Source: an uncultured Porphyromonadaceae bacterium (GTDB lineage Bacteria; Bacteroidota; Bacteroidia; Bacteroidales; Muribaculaceae). Taken from it: a stretch of DNA of 64,000 bases. Below, in pieces: positions 61,757 to 64,000 of the stretch; positions within the stretch are counted from its first letter, which is position 1, and every line of letters starts with the position of its first letter. The position numbers were made by a program, and so were the translations under genes. The stretch spans positions 62,001-126,000 of the forward strand of contig CAMNRO010000004.1 of NCBI GenBank assembly GCA_946553045.1, in the 5' to 3' direction. The notes under the pieces were generated by a model. It was not told where the DNA came from and did no database searches. It saw nothing but the letters and a program-made list of their open reading frames with translations.

Positions 61757-62704
61757 TCACTCCACAATAGATATTTTCCGTCCCATCGCATCTATCTTAT
61801 TATGATATGCGGCCTGCAGCGCCGCCGGCAGAAATGAGGCATCTATCAGTCCGTGCCACACCGGGATAGCCTTAGCGAACCGGCTGAATACATTTGCAAC
61901 CGCTTTCCCGTCCATGCCGCAGTCGTGCATAGCTTTCTCAAAATCCTCGCGTTTTATCCGTTTCTTCTTCCCGTTCAAAGTGAGCGCCAGTTCCTCGTCG
62001 TCCTCCGGCAATGCGAGTGCTGTCGACAGAAGATCATAAGCCGGTGTAAGCATATAATTATCGCCAGGGCGGTAAAGCGAGAAATTTTTCAAGTGCATGT
62101 CGGCGTTTCCTGTGAGCCATGAAAACAGCACGACTTCCCAGAAATTGACAATATCCAGCAATGGCGCCGAGGAATATCTGCCAATAAGCTTGCCTATACG
62201 CTCGTATGAACCCTTGTATTTGTCTTCTGTCAGCCGTTCCGAAAGCTGACACATATCTTCCATCGCAATCTTTCCACCCTTTTTTGTTCGGTCGACACGG
62301 CGCGTGATGTAGCATAGTTCACCGTCGGCAAACCTTATCAGCGAATGAGGCACCGTTTTTATTCCGGCCGCTTCGGCCAGGTGCATTGTCAGGTCTTCGT
62401 TCTCAGGAAGGTTGGCGAAGCGCTCGGTCTGCGGTTTCAGAATAAATCGGCCCCACAAACCGACTATAGTGAATCGCTGAGGCTCTCCGGCACAACCGCG
62501 CGCGATGTCAAGCGACAACTTTGCCTGCACCCCGGTCACAGTAGTACTTGCCGTTACTATCTCACGCGCCAGTTCCTTGATATTGGTTCTGGTATATGGC
62601 AATACCGGCACTTCTGCCGAGCCAAATATCTTGCGCGCACACGCCTTGTGATAATCGACCTCGCCTTCCGACAATGGCTTATAGCAGTACAGACACTTAC
62701 TCAT
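61757..62704 (-). CDS. HipT/HipA C-terminal kinase-like toxin
   Basis: A 315-aa Ser/Thr kinase-like protein of the HipA family without the N-terminal subdomain. The start ATG 62704 (MSKCLYCYKPL) is chosen; upstream codons of the track ORF lie in the HipS-like gene. A small Cys/His motif opens the protein (CLYC...YHKAC). The Gly-rich loop reads TTVTGVQAKLSL, with Thr-Val-Thr where HipT-type kinases have Ser-x-Ser. Kinase residues are in GNADMHLKNFSLY and PAYDLLST. In known systems such kinases phosphorylate aminoacyl-tRNA synthetases to arrest growth. The gene overlaps the preceding one by 8 bases. Confidence 0.88.
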   Translation of the reverse strand: MSKCLYCYKPLSEGEVDYHKACARKIFGSAEVPVLPYTRTNIKELAREIVTASTTVTGVQAKLSLDIARGCAGEPQRFTIVGLWGRFILKPQTERFANLPENEDLTMHLAEAAGIKTVPHSLIRFADGELCYITRRVDRTKKGGKIAMEDMCQLSERLTEDKYKGSYERIGKLIGRYSSAPLLDIVNFWEVVLFSWLTGNADMHLKNFSLYRPGDNYMLTPAYDLLSTALALPEDDEELALTLNGKKKRIKREDFEKAMHDCGMDGKAVANVFSRFAKAIPVWHGLIDASFLPAALQAAYHNKIDAMGRKISIVE

Positions 62705-63035
62705 ACGCGGCCTCCATTTCATCAACTGGCATGACACTGACATTGCCGATACAGTCTTTGCAACAGGCAAGCAGCAATGAAAATCTGTCACGGGCAGATA
62801 TTTTCCAGCTCTGCTCGGCAATATCGAGGAGCCAGCCTTCCGGTATCAGCCCGTCAAAAAACGGAAAAAGCACCTTATCACGGTACGGCTTCTCTGCCAA
62901 CGGCAGCGTAAGGCTCACGGCCTCAGCCCCTTCACTTTGCAGATAATCCCGGTCATATCGAAATTCATAACCCATATCATCTTCGGTCAGAACGCCGGCT
63001 AAAACATTATTTACAAAGACTTTTGCCTGCTTCAT
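62697..63035 (-). CDS. HipS-like protein (HipA N-terminal subdomain)
   Basis: A 112-aa protein equal to the first subdomain of HipA, encoded separately: KQAKVFVNNVLAGVLTEDDMGYEFRYDRDYLQSEGAEAVSLTLPLAEKPYRDKVLFPFFDGLIPEGWLLD. The PFFDGLIPEGWL stretch is the hallmark. In HipBST systems the free N-subdomain (HipS) is the antitoxin. Here it lies between the HTH gene and the kinase, overlapping both (ATGA at the start, 8 bases at the end), the same gene order as hipB-hipS-hipT. The antitoxin role is an inference from that order. Confidence 0.87.
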   Translation of the reverse strand: MKQAKVFVNNVLAGVLTEDDMGYEFRYDRDYLQSEGAEAVSLTLPLAEKPYRDKVLFPFFDGLIPEGWLLDIAEQSWKISARDRFSLLLACCKDCIGNVSVMPVDEMEAAYE

Positions 63036-63235
63036 GACTCAATGCTTTTTGCGGGTGTCATAACGGCTCCGAAGAGAGCCAGCAACTGATTGACCTTGTC
63101 AAGACGGAGAGATTCCTTGCCTTGCTCAAGTTCACGCACAAAGCGCAAGCCAACACCGGATTTCCGGGAGAGCTCAACCTGCGTAAGGCCATAGGTCTTG
63201 CGCATCTCTTTCACATATTTTGCCAATTGCGTCAT
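63032..63235 (-). CDS. HipB-like helix-turn-helix regulator
   Basis: A 67-aa DNA-binding protein of the Xre/HipB type: MTQLAKYVKEMRKTYGLTQVELSRKSGVGLRFVRELEQGKESLRLDKVNQLLALFG is a complete HTH with GLTQVELSRKSGVGLRFVRELEQGK as recognition unit. The track start at 63259 is a TTG inside the promoter -7 box, so ATG 63235 is preferred. As first gene of the operon it should repress its own transcription at the palindromes just upstream and complete a three-part toxin-antitoxin set. Confidence 0.9.
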   Translation of the reverse strand: MTQLAKYVKEMRKTYGLTQVELSRKSGVGLRFVRELEQGKESLRLDKVNQLLALFGAVMTPAKSIES

Positions 63236-63240
63236 ACAGA

Positions 63241-63299
63241 TATACCCTTTTGGGTACAAATATAATGAATTTCGCCGAAATTACACCATAAAGGGTATA
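63241..63299 (-). promoter_or_regulatory. Operator-promoter of the hipBST-like operon
   Basis: TACCCTTTTGGGTA (63243-63256) is a palindrome directly beside the minus-strand -7 box TATATTTG (63257-63264). AATTTCG-C-CGAAATT (63268-63282) lies in the promoter spacer. TATACCCTTT (63241-63250) is also repeated inverted as AAAGGGTATA at 63290-63299. The spacing suits cooperative binding by HipB dimers. Confidence 0.7.
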
Positions 63300-63350
63300 A
63301 AATGATTGAATACCACCGAAAACTACACCCGTTCGGTTATAATTCAAGTC

Positions 63351-64000
63351 TCAGCGTCTCAGTTTGCGCCAGATACGGGCGTAGGCCACCGCCATGGCGA
63401 CGTCGGTCAGCGCCCACGACACCGGGTAGACCATCAGAAGATGGCTGAATTCGCCGTTGAAGCCATGGAAACACCACACCCACACCAGACGCAGCACGCA
63501 TGTGCCGAAAATGGTGATAAGAGCAGGCTCAAGCGAGTGGCCCAGGCCGCGCATGGCCGCACCGGCCATTTCATAGTAACATGCAATACCCTGGAACAGA
63601 AGCACCGTAACCATGCGTTCCGACGCAAAGCGGACCACTCCCGGGTCGGACGTAAATATCGATATGGCCTCATAGCGGCAAAGCACAAGCCCGACATTCA
63701 GAAACACCGCACTTCCCACACTCATCAGCAGTGAAAGACGGAAAACCCGGCGGCAACGGTCGAGCTGGCCCGCGCCGAAATTCTGGCTCGTGAAGGCCAC
63801 GGCCGTCTGCCCGATGGCATTGATGACGAAATAGCAATAGACTTCGAAATTGATGGCCGTTGCAGAACCTGCCGCGCCGTCGGCCCCGAACGTATTGATA
63901 GCCGACAATATAAAAACATTCGAAAACGCGAAAACAGTGCCCTGCAGACCCGCCGGAAAACCAATGCCGGCAATCTTGCCGAGTTGTCCGAAGTCCGGAC
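63351..64000 (-). CDS. MATE family efflux transporter, C-terminal part (5' end outside window)
   Basis: The open frame runs to the window edge (PDFGQLGKIAGIGFPAGLQGTVFAFSNVFILSAINTFGADG), so the start lies beyond base 64000; the track's 63908 start is internal. At least five hydrophobic helices are visible, with the MATE-type segment FGADGAAGSATAINFEVYCYFVINAIGQTAVAFTSQNFGAGQLDRCRRVFRLSL. These proteins export drugs or metabolites with sodium or proton exchange. It ends 90 bases or so before the hipB-like promoter, on the same strand. Cargo cannot be told. Confidence 0.9.
   Translation of the reverse strand, partial: PDFGQLGKIAGIGFPAGLQGTVFAFSNVFILSAINTFGADGAAGSATAINFEVYCYFVINAIGQTAVAFTSQNFGAGQLDRCRRVFRLSLLMSVGSAVFLNVGLVLCRYEAISIFTSDPGVVRFASERMVTVLLFQGIACYYEMAGAAMRGLGHSLEPALITIFGTCVLRLVWVWCFHGFNGEFSHLLMVYPVSWALTDVAMAVAYARIWRKLRR

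Overview
The window reads as chromosome of a Bacteroidales bacterium with C/G-rich codon usage, probably Muribaculaceae or a close relative (the family is an inference). Supporting signs are two SusC/SusD loci, SusE/SusF-type lipoproteins, a subtilase with a type IX-like sorting tail, the DUF6452/DUF6048 pair, KorAB, and several promoters of the Bacteroidota form TTTG-N18-20-TAnnTTTG. Few genes have a Shine-Dalgarno sequence. I saw no rRNA, tRNA, CRISPR array or complete insertion sequence.

Layout. 1-14.1 kb (+): end of a class I fumarase, a secreted alpha-2-macroglobulin overlapping a UvrD-type helicase, a HAD phosphatase overlapping a TPR protein, and an outer-membrane barrel. 14.3-18.7 kb (-): DUF4199 protein, GT2 glycosyltransferase, nitroreductase, DUF6452, DUF6048 and an SDR. 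18.8-19.9 kb: an AT-rich island with two paralogous small lipoproteins and broken ORFs. 20-22.4 kb: three FKBP isomerases predicted for cytoplasm, periplasm and membrane. 22.5-26.2 kb: a GH78 rhamnosidase facing a DUF3298 lipoprotein. 26.4-29.3 kb: KorA/KorB. 29.6-39.4 kb: a PUL-like operon with a GH31 glucosidase, SusC, SusD and an S8 peptidase. 39.6-42.5 kb: pheS, nth, a TRIC channel and a GtrA protein. 42.6-47.7 kb: TolC, HlyD and two ABC-2 permeases. 47.8-51.2 kb: flippase, GT4 and rubrerythrin. 51.6-59.2 kb (-): SusC-SusD-SusE-SusF locus. 59.3-64 kb: DUF4143 ATPase, EF-P, a HipB-HipS-HipT-like toxin-antitoxin operon and a partial MATE transporter.

Three signals stand out. First, a G9 tract lies exactly between the signal peptide and the mature part of the GH31 enzyme and puts them out of frame; eight Gs would restore the frame, so this looks like a phase-variable (or mis-sequenced) switch. 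A second 9-base tract (C9) lies in front of the other susC. Second, a three-hairpin element occurs twice (14127-14235 and 51310-51416), with two compensatory base-pair changes in its central stem, so it is probably a structured RNA. Third, many gaps between genes hold inverted or tandem strings of degenerate 7-16 base words. The sense arm often contains the upstream stop codon and the complementary arm runs up to the next start codon.
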